DNA of 64,000 nt from Bathynomus jamesi (GCA_023014485.1 JAJOZX010009430.1:1-64000), one strand, 5' to 3'; positions 10,606-24,682 are shown, counted from the stretch's first letter. Notes: generated by a model not told the origin, from the letters alone. Numbers and translations: made by a program.

Positions 10606-10890
10606 AACCTTTGGTTTGCTTTCGCTCGAATTGTTCATTCTGACGAAGGTCAAGCTTTTCACTCCAACTTAGACCTACAGTTTAACGTGGAATCCGAACC
10701 ACGCCCACCAGCACCCCAGCGTTTTAACCACTAGGCCACCCAGGGTACCCCTTTATCTACCAACCACTTTCTTTATTGTGTGGAAGGATGAACAATTGGG
10801 TTTTGCTGCGCGCTGTCTGCCGTCACCGGGTCTCGATCCCGAGGCCGATGGATTCGTAGTCAGTGACGCTAACCGCTACACCACCGAGGT
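10606..10890 (-). mobile_element. Dimeric tRNA-like SINE, family A, copy 2
   Basis: Minus-strand copy. The head reads GTAGCGGTTAGCGTCACTGA with B box GGATCGAGACCCGGTGACGG. Further on is the second unit GTGGCCTAGTGGTTAAAACG with B box GGTTCGGATTCCACG. It is separated from copy 1 only by (TA)n, and both have the same orientation. Confidence 0.8.
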
Positions 10891-10894
10891 AGTA

Positions 10895-11262
10895 ACTTCT
10901 TGTTTGTTCATCATACATGAGCTTTAAAAAATAAAGTTTATCAACTCGTGAAAGGAAAAAAAAAAATTGCATAAAAGCAATTCCCTCCTACACATGATTA
11001 TTATGAACTTTTTAAGACCTTTCTTTTTCCTTTCTTCTTCGCATCTACTGAACCGTTTCCTCTTTGTGGGTTTTCTGCCACCGAAAGAGAATGTATGCTA
11101 AGTCCCCTTAATGCAAAGTCTATAAAAGGATGCCACAATGTCAGAAAATTCTTGGTCCTTCTTGGCACTCTGTAAAGCGTTGAAGCTTAAATGGGATTGA
11201 ACTGTAGGCTTCGGTTCGATGTGGGTGCACTTTTTAAGTTTACAGGAATCGTTTAAGTTTAG
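10895..11262. other. Anonymous sequence
   Basis: No recognised gene or repeat is seen. A (TA)n tract follows at 11263-11290. Confidence 0.45.
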
Positions 11263-11263
11263 C

Positions 11264-11290
<27 letters not shown>

Positions 11291-11294
<4 letters not shown>

Positions 11295-11589
11295 CTCGAT
11301 GGTGTGGTGGTTAGCGTCGCTGACTACGAATCCATCGGCCTCGGGATCGAGACCCGGTGACGGCAGGCGGCGCGCAACAAAACCCAGCTATTCATCCTTC
11401 CACACAATAAAAAAAAATTGGTTGGTAGATAAATGGGTACCCTCACTACCCTGGGTAGCCTATTGGTTAAGATGCTGGGCTGCTGGTGGGGCGTGGTTCG
11501 GATTCCACGTTAAACTGTAGGTCTAAGGTGGAGTGAAAGCTTTACCTTCGTCAGAATGAACAATTCGGGCTGAAGCAAAACCAAGGTTA
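11291..11589 (+). mobile_element. Dimeric tRNA-like SINE, family A, copy 3 (reference copy)
   Basis: Unit 1: CACCTCGATGGTGTGGTGG, TTAGCGTCGCTGACTACGAA, and B box GGGATCGAGACCCGGTGACG. Linker: TTCATCCTTCCACACAAT and GGTAGATAAATGGGTACC. Unit 2: GTAGCCTATTGGTTAAGATG (A box) and GTGGTTCGGATTCCACG (B box). The 3' part is TAAACTGTAGGTCTAAGGTG and CTTCGTCAGAATGAAC, ending CAAAACCAAGGTTA. Two A-box/B-box pairs in one element show a dimeric tRNA-like architecture. Confidence 0.8.
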
Positions 11590-12029
11590 TATATACACCG
11601 TATATCGTGGTATATCACTGATACAAATGTACACCCCAATCTTGCATCAGATACATCAGTGTAAAAGTGTATTTTGTAATGTGTATCGTGTTATTCGTGT
11701 AGTGTGTGTTCACTGTATATTATGCATAAAAATTACTTATATTGATACATGATACATTAAAATTTATAAACACACACACACACACACACACACACTTCAC
11801 CTTTATTAGCATGAACAGCTTAGAAACGGTAGTCATACTTTGAGAGTCAACTTAACTTGTGATAGTCTTTCTGAACTTCACAATGAACCTCTCAATAATT
11901 TCTCGCTGTAGTCAACAGAGGAAGTTGAAATGAGCAAACTTCTATTCCATTAATTCTTAAGTAATTCATGACATTTAACCACAATCCTGTAAGTAATTTT
12001 GCTCACCGCTATTTCAGTCTATATTAAAG
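11590..12029. other. Anonymous sequence with (CA)n
   Basis: Contains loosely repeated GTATATCGTG / GTGTATCGTG words (11598-11700) and (CA)n at 11770-11796. Nothing else is recognised. Confidence 0.5.
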
Positions 12030-12570
12030 ATTACTTCCCACTCAATGTAAATTCCCAATCCCATTCGTGTTGGCAAATGCAATTTCCATTCTATGCCATT
12101 CCCATTCTAGGCAATTCCCATTTTATACCATTCCAACTTCGTATCATTTTCATTCTCATCCACGCCCTTCCCCACTTTGGTCCGAGTTAGGTTACGATTG
12201 GTTAGGTTAGGTTATGATTGGTTAGGCTAATGTTAAGTTAGGTTATGATTGGTTAAAATAAGTTACTTTAGGTTATGGTTGGTTAAACTTACTTTAGGTT
12301 ATGGTTGGTTAAACTTACTTTAGGTTGTGGTTGGTTAAAATAAGCTAGGTTAGTTTATGATTGGTTAAAATAGGTTAGGAAATATTAGCCCATCCCATTT
12401 GGCGCCGTTTCAGCGACGAAAACGTTGTGTCCCAAATCGAGACACGCTTTTGTCAAATAGGGATTTTTTTCACTTTGGGCCATTTTCATTTAAGGACCAA
12501 AAATAGGAATGGGCATGGCATAGAAATAGAATGGTAATGGCATAGAATGGGAATGACACAGAATGAGAAG
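12030..12570. repeat. TTAGG-rich repeat family G, copy 2
   Basis: Left flank of CATTCCCATTCTA-type words, core (about 12186-12370) of about seven GATTGGTTAGGTTAGGTTAT-like units, and right flank with the inverted words ATGGGAATGACACAGAATGA. The inverted flanks give the element a fold-back character. Confidence 0.65.
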
Positions 12571-12849
12571 TAATCTAAAAAATTACACCCTCAAATTGAT
12601 CATCTGAGATCATGTGATTTACACAATGAAAAAAGTGTTCCAAGAAATTTTTAAGTAAGAAAAAATAATTAGAACCTTTTAAAATAGTTAACTCATATGT
12701 AGTAAAGTGTTCACTATTTTAGAAAAATAGTATGTATATGTAATTTAGAAATGATTTCAACATAAAGGTATTTAAAAAAAAAGAGGCACAGTGTAAAAAT
12801 TTAACACGCTACAGTAGCCTAGCGTTGGAGCAGAAGTATATCTACATTT

Positions 12850-13124
12850 CTGGCTGAAGGCACCCCAGTGTCATTTGTTCTGTTTTTCGCAGCACCCGAA
12901 AGATTTTCGTCTCCCATTGTTCACCCCCCCCCCCCTCACCCAAACGCCTCCAAATACCTCGTAACTTAAAACTGAGCCCAAACAGCTTCCGTATGGACGA
13001 AATAAATGCCAAACGTTTTGTTTAACTTGAAACTTAACAGTTTTCAGTTACTTATTTTTGTCATTTTTATGAAGTTCGCGACACCCCTACGAGGCACCTG
13101 TGGCACCCCGATTGGGAAACACTG
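12850..13124. mobile_element. hAT-like fragment
   Basis: The right end on the minus strand is CAGTGTTTCCCAATCGGGGT, a common hAT-type terminus. The matching left end is not clear. It separates a possible SINE A box (about 12815) from the SINE body that resumes at 13125, so it may have inserted into that SINE. Confidence 0.4.
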
Positions 13125-13285
13125 TGCTAGGGCGCTGGGTTGTTAATCTGGAGGTTCCGGTTCGAGTCTCGGCTCGGATTCAGATTTTAAGTGCTTCCCT
13201 TCGTCTTCCTTTCTGGGTTTGTATTATTTTGGATCCCACGTAAAAGTGTAGGTCCCCTTCATCGTTTAACCTTATTTAATTATTG
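13125..13285 (+). mobile_element. tRNA-derived SINE, family E, copy 2
   Basis: GCTAGGGCGCTGGGTTGTTA, then TTAATCTGGAGGTTCCGG and B box GGTTCGAGTCTCGG, a body with GTGCTTCCCTTCGTC, and the shared domain GGATCCCACGTAAAAGTGTA followed by GGTCCCCTTC. It matches family E copy 1 and, in its 3' half, family C. Confidence 0.65.
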
Positions 13286-13989
13286 TAAGAAATTATAGTT
13301 TCCCTTAAAACAAGACCATTCTTCCTTAACTAATTTGAAACACTTCCACTGCACGCAAGCATAGCTAGACCTAGCTTAGGCTACAGAGTAACTCTGCTGT
13401 TGTGACGTGATAAGACGTTATTTTGCTATACTCTTTTGAAGGTCCGGGTTTGCTCCCCGCCTTCTGCTCTCTTCGATTAAGAAGCATCTCTCGTCAGCTC
13501 GGAGAGGGAGGGAGGATAAAGAGGAGTGTCGAGCAATGGGCTCCACTTACTGTGAGCCTGTGATCCGCCGCCTCTCTCTCGACACTCGGCGTACTTACAA
13601 CAAATGGTGCGGGTACCCATTGACCTTTATGTTTACCTCTACTTATCTGTTACAGGGTTCTAATTTTGTCTACATTATTAAAATTATCATGTAACTAACG
13701 CATATATCGATTATACAGATGCATGAGTAAATGTAAATAGGTAAATGTGAATGTAAATTTGTTTTAAACCAAGTTGAAATCCCGATTAATAAGGGCATAC
13801 TAACAAAAATCTAGGATTAATATCCATTACTATTGTTTACTGATTATTAATGTTTCGTGTGTGTAATCTAGTATTAAAAACACATTTCTTGGGATTGTTC
13901 AGTTCTTATCTCTCATGTATAATATTGGTTTCTTTGTATGGTATTGGTATAGTGCCTTCAATGGTGACCTTGTATTTGTCATGTCAGTA
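13286..13989. other. Anonymous sequence, possible tRNA-like remnant
   Basis: Around 13380-13460, AGAGTAACTCTG and GGTCCGGGTTTGCTCC faintly resemble a tRNA-derived head, but the match is too weak to call. The remainder is unassigned. Confidence 0.35.
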
Positions 13990-14226
13990 GTGTTAATTTA
14001 AGATTAATACACGTTTTTACTATTAATAATACTTATTTACTTATTTATTTATTTATTATTAATTAACAACAACTAGCTGTTTATTTTTAATAAGAGCCCA
14101 GTAAAGCCTAAAGCTTAAGGGCCAAATTAAATTAAATAAATAGTCGAGCTTCACAATTATTCATGTCATTGTAAATTGAAACGAATGTATTTACTTTATT
14201 ATTAATAAAGGTTATTCAATTCAATT
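13990..14226 (+). mobile_element. Probable LINE 3' end
   Basis: A short AT-rich 3' region ends AATAAAGGTTATTCAATTCA and ATT, the style of L2/CR1-type 3' tails. No coding sequence is attached, so this would be an extreme 5' truncation. Confidence 0.45.
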
Positions 14227-14833
14227 AAAAAATAAGTATCGTTTATCGTATGTGAACGATACATTTTTCCGTGTATCTTGCCTATCCCTGAATAAAATCC
14301 AGAGTTTAATACTGAAGCTGACGCCGTAAATAAAGCTGAAATTAAACATTTTAGAGCCGTAAAGTGAGAATTTAAAAGCATTTATATGAAACACTCCACA
14401 ACTTTTATTCATTACAGACTAATTTAAAAAAAATATTAACAATTACTTCGTGATAAAATGCTTAACTAACGAATCAAAATATAAAATAGATCCATACAAC
14501 AAACATTTGTAGGAGTATTTTGGTCGTAAATGGAATCAAAGTTTCAAGTGTTACGTAAAATGGGACTCGAGGAAACGCCGATTCTATCGCGTTCCTTATT
14601 TACCCTTTGTGGCACTTTAAAGTTGTTGTCTGAGAAGGGAAGATGTTGGGTATACGGCTCTGACTCGCTGTCAAACATTTGGCTCCGTTTACTGAAGGAT
14701 AAATTTTGTTTTTTTCTCTTGTGAAGATTCTCTCGTTTTCATTTGTTAATAAAACTGATAATGGCGTGTAAGCGAGACTCGAGACGTTATATACACTTAT
14801 ACAGGTTCGGAAGATTTTCTACCTAGAAATATA
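14227..14833. other. Anonymous sequence
   Basis: No convincing gene or repeat is seen. The short open frames here have no recognisable similarity. Confidence 0.4.
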
Positions 14834-14838
14834 ACATA

Positions 14839-15541
14839 TGCAAAAATGCTCTGTATGAATTGGTCCACAATTAACCCACCCCTTATATCTCCAGTCTAAC
14901 TATAGAGTAGATCAAGTCTAGCCTAGAGGGGTCAGCCTAGAGATTCCGGAAATGGTCCAGAGCGGGCAGATAAATTGAGGTCCACAGTAGGATTCCTCAC
15001 AAGATTAGGTTAGGGCAATCTACCTTCACCTTTGTTAAGCTATGAGTTGATGCTGGGTCTTAGGTCACAATGTAGGCCTAACTTGTTTGACCCAGCTTAA
15101 TTTAATGTTCTTAACTGTTTGGTGTTAAAACTCATATTAGTCACTTACTTTTAGTTATTACAGTCTCTCCCTTCTCCGGTTGTCTCATTCGAGAGCGTAC
15201 TTTGCTGGTACGTCCTCTCGCCCCGTTCTTCGTTTTTCCTCTCGCCCCGTTCTTCGTTTTTCCTTTCTCCCTTTGTTCTCCTCTTCGCGGGGCTTCTCGT
15301 ACCAGCGTGTCTTGGTTTATTCCTTGGTTGGTTGAGCGGTAATGTATCCTTATTACCGAGCACGCTCCTCCCACACAGTATATAAATACTAGTGTGGAGA
15401 ATAACTCTGGTGAGCAACCAATTGGTTTCATCCACCCAGTTATTGACATAAAAGGAATTTAATGATTGTTAGATTAACTACCTACCTACTCAGTGAACCA
15501 TTTTCGTTACCTCCCAACTACCCACTCATCAGTTTTCCATA
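14839..15541 (-). repeat. BEL/Pao 3' LTR
   Basis: 703 bp, starting TGCAAAAATGCTCTGTATGA and ending CAGTTTTCCATA on the plus strand. It contains GAGCGTACTTTGCTGG, a duplicated CCTCTCGCCCCGTTCTTCG (15207-15260) and the TATA-like CAGTATATAAATACTAGTG (15374-15393), a plausible promoter when read in either sense. It differs from the other LTR mostly by one- or two-base indels. Confidence 0.85.
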
Positions 15542-15777
15542 TACTGGGGGCCCCGGGAGATAAAAATTTTGGTGTCATTGTCACCAATTTTTGTCTGAGT
15601 GTAGACTAGCTAACTATTTAACTGTAAATGCCTGTTAATCTGATTAACAGTGCCTATCCTCACCTTCTCATGGAGAAGGTGTAGCATTTAATTAGAAGAG
15701 AAAATATACATCCATAGGATGAAACTGTCTATGGTCTTTACCATAAGAAAAGAAAAAATGAAAGTTAGAAGATAAAA

Positions 15778-16179
15778 TTACAATTCCCCAGCATCTATTT
15801 TTTGTTGTAAAAATAGTCGCGCCTTTAATGCTGTTTGTCGCTGAGGTCTTGTTTCTGTCAATGTTGTAGTAGGATGCGTTACCACTCCTACTGTCAAAGG
15901 AATAGTTACTGGAAGTTCAGTGTCTCCAGTTGTTACTGTCAGTGGAGAAGGTTCTCCAAAGTCCATTGTTTTGGGTCCAGACTCTAAAGGGTACAAAAGA
16001 GAAATGTCTCTTGTTGTGTCACCCGTTGAAGTCCTTAATTTGACCACTCTTGTTACCCCGTCTGCCCCTGGTCTGAGTTCTGAAACTCTAGCCAGAGGCC
16101 AGTATTGTCTTGGAGTACTGTCATGTATGAGAACAAGGTCCCCTACCTTAATTGTGTCAGACCAATCCTTCTTAGTCAT
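15778..16179 (-). pseudogene. BEL/Pao integrase C-terminal domain (DUF5641-like)
   Basis: An open frame of 133 codons on the minus strand. The segment VGDLVLIHDSTPRQYWPLAR, then GADGVTRVVKLRTSTG and ISLLYPLE, is the hallmark C-terminal domain that follows the integrase core in BEL/Pao Pol proteins and may help target or fold integrase. Its ATG is simply the first Met after the deletion breakpoint. Upstream sequence (16180-16470) still shows short Pao-like stretches in other frames. The catalytic core is absent, so this is a remnant despite the open frame. It sits about 240 bp before the 3' LTR, where the end of pol belongs. Confidence 0.8.
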
Positions 16180-16470
16180 TTGTTTATGTCTCTCCTTAGA
16201 CCCATCAAGTACTCAGTTTTCCACTGTTTAATGAAATGAGCTTTAACTCTAGTTAAATGTTGTACTTAGTCTGGAGCTCATCATGTCGTTGAGTCCAGTT
16301 TGGGTCTTCTGAAGAGTCTATATTGTAGTCCGGCAGGAGACTAACTTGTTCTCCCCGAATCAAATGATTTGGAGTTAATGGTTCTGGGTCATTAATGTTG
16401 TCACTCACATAAGTGAGTGGTCTATTGTTAATGATGTTCTCAATCTCAGCCAGGAGAGTGAGTAACCCAA

Positions 16471-16925
16471 ATAGTTTTCCCTATGGCCTAGGTAGGCCAT
16501 AAGAAAATGTTTAGCCCATGGCCAAGGTAGGCCATAAGACATTTAATGTTTGGCCCATGGCCAAGGTAGGCCAAAAGACCAAGGCTCATTGTTTTGGCCC
16601 ATGGCTGAGGTAGGCCATAAGACCCTTGTAATTGTTTTCCCATGGCCAAGGTAGGCCATAAGAAAATGTTTAGCCCATGGCCAAGGTAGGCCATAAGACA
16701 TTTAATGTTTGGCCCATGGCCAAGGTAGGCCAAAAGACCAAGGCTCATTGTTTTGGCCCATGGCTGAGGTAGGCCATAAGACCTTTATTGTTTGGCCCAT
16801 GGCCAAGGTAGGCCATAAGACCAAGGCTCAGTTGTTTGGGCTATGGCCAAAGTAGGCCACAAGACCAAGGTTCAGTGTTTGGGCTATGGCCAAAGTAAGT
16901 AGGCCATAAGACCCTTTCTTTTGAG
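16471..16925. repeat. Minisatellite with 160-bp higher-order repeat
   Basis: About eleven units of roughly 33-44 bp sharing GGCCCATGGCCAAGGTAGGC and CATAAGAC. Four unit types follow each other (short, ATTTAATG type, CCAAGGCTCATTG type, CCCTTG type), and the same four recur from about 16639, giving a higher-order period of about 160 bp. The last units diverge (GGGCTATGGCCAAAGTAGG). The array is fully inside the BEL/Pao element. Open frames across it are artefacts of the repeat. Confidence 0.85.
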
Positions 16926-17428
16926 TAACCCATGCAATCATTGCTTATGTTCAGATAGGTTGAGTCTATTTGTGGCACATGTAAAGAGTACAGTGTATAT
17001 ATACATATATATACACAGATTGCAAGGAATGCATGTGCCTGTTGAAAAAATCTGTTGAGTGATTCTTCCTTAAAAGAAGAATTGGATGCTTGGAGTTGTA
17101 TGCATTTAAATGCTTGTTCACTAATGTTGTTTAACTGGGATCGTAATGAAATATTGGGGACAAGAAGAAATTACCAGAGAAGAGAGAGCACAGACAAAAC
17201 AGCAAGTTTAAATTTGGTTTAATCCCCCCCAAGTACTTGTGTGTCACTCAGGTCTAAGCTTATAAGAGAATGAGACTCCTTTAATGTAAATGTTTCCTAG
17301 TTAGGCCCTAGGTTGTAGACCTAATTAGGCTTGCTCAGGTTAGGCTTAGGCTAGACACATTTAGCCTAATTCTGCAATTTTTGTTAAGTAAGCTTAAGGT
17401 TGTAAATTCCCCACACACGGACCACCAC

Positions 17429-18129
17429 TGCGAAAAATGCTCTGTATGAATTGGTCCACAATTAACCCACCCCTTATATCTCCAGTCTAACTATAGAGTA
17501 GATCAAGTCTAGCCTAGAGGGGTCAGCCTAGAGATTCCGGAAATGGTCCAGAGCGGGCAGATAAATTGAGTCCACAGTAGGATTCCTCACAAGATTAGTA
17601 GGGCAATCTACCTTCACCTTTGTTAAGCTATGAGTTGATGCTGGGTCTTAGGTCACAATGTAGGCCTAACTTGTTTGACCCAGCTTAATTTAATGTCTTA
17701 ACTGTTTGGTGTTAAAACTCATATTAGTCACTTACTTTTAGTTATTACAGTCTCTCCCTTCTCCGGTTGTCTCATTCGAGAGCGTACGTTGCTGGTACGT
17801 CCTCTCGCCCCGTTCTTCGTTTTTTCCTCTCGCCCCGTTCTCGTTTTTCCTTTCTCCCTTTGTTCTCCTCTTCGCGGGGCTTCTCGTACCAGCGTTGTCT
17901 TGGTTTATTCCTCGGTTGGTTGAGCGGTAATGTATCCTTATTACCGAGCACGCTCCTCCCACACAGTATATAAATACTAGTGTGGAGAATAACTCTGGTG
18001 AGCAACCAATTGGTTTCATCCACCCAGTTATTGACATAAAAGGAATTTAATGATTGTTAGATTAACTACCTACCTACTCAGTGAACCATTTTCGTTACCT
18101 CCCAACTACCCACTCATCAGTTTTCCATA
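17429..18129 (-). repeat. BEL/Pao 5' LTR
   Basis: 701 bp, near-identical to 14839-15541. Just inside it on the minus strand, GTGGTGGTCCGTGTGTGG could be a primer-binding site beginning TGG, but I cannot name the tRNA. Confidence 0.85.
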
Positions 18130-18143
18130 ACATATGTAAAAAG

Positions 18144-18265
18144 CACAAAAATTTACTAATTGGTAATACTGTTTTAGTTCTTTGGATATTTTATCCTTTT
18201 TAGTGACAGTAATAAAATTTCGTAAACAAAACCTATTCATTACCAATTAGTAATTTTTTGTTTTT
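18144..18265. mobile_element. Short MITE-like inverted repeat
   Basis: AAAATTTACTAATTGGTAAT at the left pairs with ATTACCAATTAGTAATTTTT at the right, about 75 bp apart. There is no coding capacity. It lies just outside the BEL/Pao duplication. Confidence 0.5.
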
Positions 18266-18699
18266 TTTAGAAATTTATTTTTATAGGCGAACTTTTTTCC
18301 CAAATTGTAAATATACTTAGTTTTAAGTAAGCTGTTATACTTCCTTTATAAAAGCTTTTCCATGCAAAACCGATGTTACACGCTTTTCCACACAAGTTTA
18401 CCAGCCATTTTGCCTCTGGAATACACAAAACACAAATGTAATATATATATAATACTCTCCGCCTTCAGAATTTACACGAAGGGGCGTGTCTTTTATCGGT
18501 CGAAGTAGGAGGTCGAGGAAGGAGGTCGATACGGATTTTGTCTTTCTTTTTTTTTCGGTCTTAAAGTTTATTTCGACCCTCAATCACTTGCTGTGAGACG
18601 GTGTTCGGACGTCGAAAGCAGAACAAAAGCAATGGCAAGCAAAGGTCAAGAAGAAAACTCAAAGGAAAAGTCATTCAAATGCTTATTTCATTTCTGTTT

Positions 18700-18741
<42 letters not shown>

Positions 18742-18742
<1 letters not shown>

Positions 18743-19041
18743 CAACCTTGGTTAACCTTGGTTTGCTTCCGCCCGAATTGTTCATTTTGACGAATGTCAA
18801 ACTTGTCACTCTACCTTAGACCTACAGTTTAACATGGAAAACGAACCACGCCCCGCCAGCAGCCCAGTCTTAACTACTAGGCTACCCAAGGTACCCATTT
18901 ATCTACCAACCAATTTTTTTATTGTGTGGAAGGATGAACAATTGGGTTTTGCTGCGCGCTGCCTGCCTGCCGTCACCGGGTCACGATCCCGGGGCCGATA
19001 GATCGTAGTCAGCGACGCTAACCAGTACACCACCGAGGCGC
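18742..19041 (-). mobile_element. Dimeric tRNA-like SINE, family A, copy 4
   Basis: Complete minus-strand copy between (TA)n tracts. It has the CCAAGGTTAACCAAGGTTG-type 3' end (18742-18762), GTTCATTTTGACGAA, the second tRNA-like unit (18838-18890), GTAGATAAATGGGTACC, CATCCTTCCACACAAT and the first unit (18975-19041). CCTG is duplicated in the CTGCCTGCCTGCCG stretch. Confidence 0.8.
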
Positions 19042-19055
19042 ATATATATATATAT

Positions 19056-19410
19056 TAGAACCTAGTTAAAGTGATCACTATCTGAACCAAACCAAAAGTG
19101 GTCACTTTAGACAAGTGGTCACTGTAGAAAAAAAATCAATCATATTTCTCCGAAGTTGAGAGTGAATAACAAACCGATCGGCTTTATTTGATCATATCCT
19201 TCGGTTCTAAAAGGAATTATCGACTAATTTTAAAAACCGAAGCACTTTTTGTACTGAATCTCAATTGAGTTAATTTTGTGTTCATTGAACTGCGAAAACA
19301 TCTTTCCAGAAATTATATCCTTCAGTCATAAGAGTCATGACAGGATTAAGTTGTAAAACCACCGAGTTTTAGTAAAATCGTATGGTCACTTTAACAGATT
19401 AAATTTTAAA
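19056..19410. mobile_element. Possible Tigger/pogo-type non-autonomous fragment
   Basis: AGAACCTAGTTAAAGTGATC with repeated GTGGTCACTTTAGAC / GTGGTCACTGTAG words resembles subterminal regions of Tigger-like elements. An inverted TGGTCACTTTAAC lies at 19382-19395. Weak evidence. Confidence 0.35.
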
Positions 19411-19488
19411 CAAAAATTATTTTTAGCCTGCCGCATTTTGTCACTTTCTACAATATGCAAAAATATATATATATATATATATATATTA

Positions 19489-22891
<3,403 letters not shown>

Positions 22892-22896
<5 letters not shown>

Positions 22897-23094
22897 TTCA
22901 ACTGGTTTCTGCGCGTATGTAGAAGAATTACGGCATTTGTTCGAGTGAGGCCCGTGGTGTAATGGTTATCATATCTGACCGGCAATCGGAAGATCCCGGG
23001 TTCGATTCCCGGGTGGTTACCTCATTTTTCATTTGTTCGTTCTCTCTTCTCATCTTGCGCGGAATATTCTCCTATACAAGCGTCGTTCTTTACG
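22892..23094 (+). mobile_element. tRNA-like SINE, family B, copy 1
   Basis: A leader with TTTCTGCGCGTATGTAGAAG is followed by the tRNA-like head GGCCCGTGGTGTAATGGTTA, TCTGACCGGCAATCGGAAGA and the B box/T-stem CCCGGGTTCGATTCCCGGG, then the body TCATTTTTCATTTGTTCGTT and GCGTCGTTCTTTAC. The anticodon-loop equivalent lacks T at position 33, so this is not a functional tRNA gene. It lies between two (TA)n tracts. Confidence 0.75.
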
Positions 23095-23118
23095 ATATAT
23101 ATATATAATATATATATA

Positions 23119-23235
23119 TATATATGGGATGAATTTCACACTTAAAGACGTGACGTAAATGAATGATACAAACCACAAGAAAAAGGAAAAAATTATGCCA
23201 AGACCTTTCGTGTATTTAACAGTACAATGTAATGT
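23119..23235 (-). mobile_element. Penelope-like 3' segment (inferred)
   Basis: On the minus strand, TGTTAAATACACGAAAGGTC is followed by a TTGTGGTTTGTATCATTCAT stretch and then (TA)n. This layout (a 'cgaaag' word, then a 'gtggttt.tat.cat' word, then TA repeat) matches 58177-58280 and 60437-60588 and suggests a Penelope-like 3' end. Confidence 0.35.
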
Positions 23236-23244
23236 AATGATTAG

Positions 23245-23444
23245 TTTGTTAACCTCCTTCGCAGCATCTAAGGTCATACGAGGGAGGGGACCTACAGCTT
23301 TACGTGGGATCCGAACCACGGGTCGCTACATAGTCTGGACGCGGCTGACCGTCTCCCATCCAACTACTATCCGACCCAATGTCGCTTAACTTCGCTGATC
23401 AACGGGAAGTGGTGTTACGATATTGGCTACGACTTAGCCCAGTC
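23245..23444 (-). mobile_element. 5S rRNA-derived SINE, family C, copy 1
   Basis: On the minus strand: GATCAGCGAAGTTAAGCGAC, ATTGGGTCGGATAGTAGTTG and GGATGGGAGACGGTC correspond to the 5S rRNA internal promoter (A box, intermediate element, C box). They are followed by TGTAGCGACCCGTGGTTCGG, ATCCCACGTAAAGCTGTAGG and TCCCCTCC. The last part is the domain shared with families A and E. Confidence 0.8.
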
Positions 23445-23486
23445 AACAGTACACCTTTTCAGGGAATGACGAAGTATATTGTCAGT

Positions 23487-23913
23487 AGTGGCGTAACTAG
23501 GCATACGCATTGCACGTGCGTATAGTTGAAAAAAAATTGCGACTGGTTACCGGATAATACCTTTTCATTTATACCCGTATTTGTTGTATTGACAATCTCT
23601 GCGTCTCGATTCTTCGCGTCAACATCGTCCTCGAGGAGTTTGACGCAACGGGACTCCATCGCATCGTACTCGTCTTTGATTACATCAAAACAATGATTTA
23701 ACGTGTAATTCAGTCATTAGTTTAATATTCTATATTTTATTCACTTGTGTATTGGTTTTTATATTATTCACTCGCGTATTTATCTATTTTATCATTTATT
23801 AATTTGTCTATCAATAAATAGTTTTAATATACTTTCTTGTGACGTTTGATTTATTTTTGATTTTTACGACCGACCGCTTCCGTATAGTTCTGGAATGTCT
23901 GGCTACGCCCATG
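23487..23913. mobile_element. hAT-like non-autonomous element
   Basis: Left end AGTGGCGTAACTAGGCATAC and right end, on the minus strand, CATGGGCGTAGCCAGACATT. Both are of the CAGTGGCGTAGCCAG hAT type. No target duplication could be seen. It directly abuts a mariner remnant and probably interrupted it. Confidence 0.5.
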
Positions 23914-23924
23914 CTAAGTCTTTA

Positions 23925-24342
23925 GTCTTCAGCAGGATGGAGCACCCCTACACACACTGTAAAACTCGCAACTTTTTGAGGAACCATTTTCCGGGCGACT
24001 AATGTTCCTTCATGAGTCAGTGGAATGGCTTTCATACTCATCCGATCTGACACCGTCTGACAGTTTTTTGTGTGGTTACATAAAAGACAAGATTTATTCT
24101 ACAAAGCCTAAGACACTTAAAGATCTAAAGACCAAAATCTATGAGGTAATCAACAACATCCCAGCTTAGTTTTTCCCAATATTATGTCAAGCGTTTGTGT
24201 AAGGTTGAATATCGCGACAAAAAAAAATGGTTATATACTGAACATATTGTTTAATTAAGGTTAATCACTCGTATATTTTACGTACCTGTCCTTTAACTTA
24301 GAACATTTATTTAGAAATAGGGACATTTTTGAGGGACACCTG
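23925..24342 (+). pseudogene. Mariner transposase C-terminal remnant and 3' end
   Basis: FQQDGAPLHT near 23930 (second catalytic Asp), LSYSSDLTPSDSFLCGYIKD near 24035 (third Asp) and TLKDLKTKIYEVINN near 24115 are mariner transposase motifs in one nearly open frame. The element ends near GGGACACCTG at 24334-24342, close to the (C)AGGTGTCCC terminus. The N-terminal half and the left end are missing. Confidence 0.75.
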
Positions 24343-24348
<6 letters not shown>

Positions 24349-24411
<63 letters not shown>

Positions 24412-24435
24412 TATATACACACACACACGAGTTCT
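24349..24435. repeat. (TA)n(CA)n compound microsatellite
   Basis: TA then CA/TA/CA tracts. A further (GT)n lies at 24675-24712. Confidence 0.95.
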
Positions 24436-24682
24436 AGTGCTAGGGGTTCTTTTTATTTCTGAGTAGTATGTATTATTGTAGAATATAACACACTGTGTAG
24501 GACATGAAAACATATTAGTATTCCATTCATACCCATTCGAACATGTTCCTTTCAGAAACCTTTTTAATGTCCTATTGGCTCGTTACACCAAGTCGTTTGA
24601 ACTAGGCTTATAAGGTGTGATATAGATATGACTGATTTTACATTTCTTCAGGACTCGTTCAAAGTCTGAACCTGTGTGTGTG

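Larger units (their letters stand above)
14839..18129 (-). mobile_element. BEL/Pao LTR retrotransposon, internally deleted
   Basis: Two near-identical LTRs (14839-15541 and 17429-18129) bracket about 1.9 kb. Element orientation is minus. The 5-bp sequence ACATA is present on both outer flanks (14834-14838 and 18130-18134), the duplication length usual for BEL/Pao. Only the C-terminal end of pol remains (15778-16179). Gag, protease, reverse transcriptase and most of the integrase are missing, replaced in part by a tandem array (16471-16925). It cannot encode its own mobilisation. Confidence 0.85.

Noticed and set aside
16471..16925. CRISPR array
   Set aside because: The units are contiguous minisatellite repeats with no unique spacers, in a eukaryotic genome and inside a retrotransposon.
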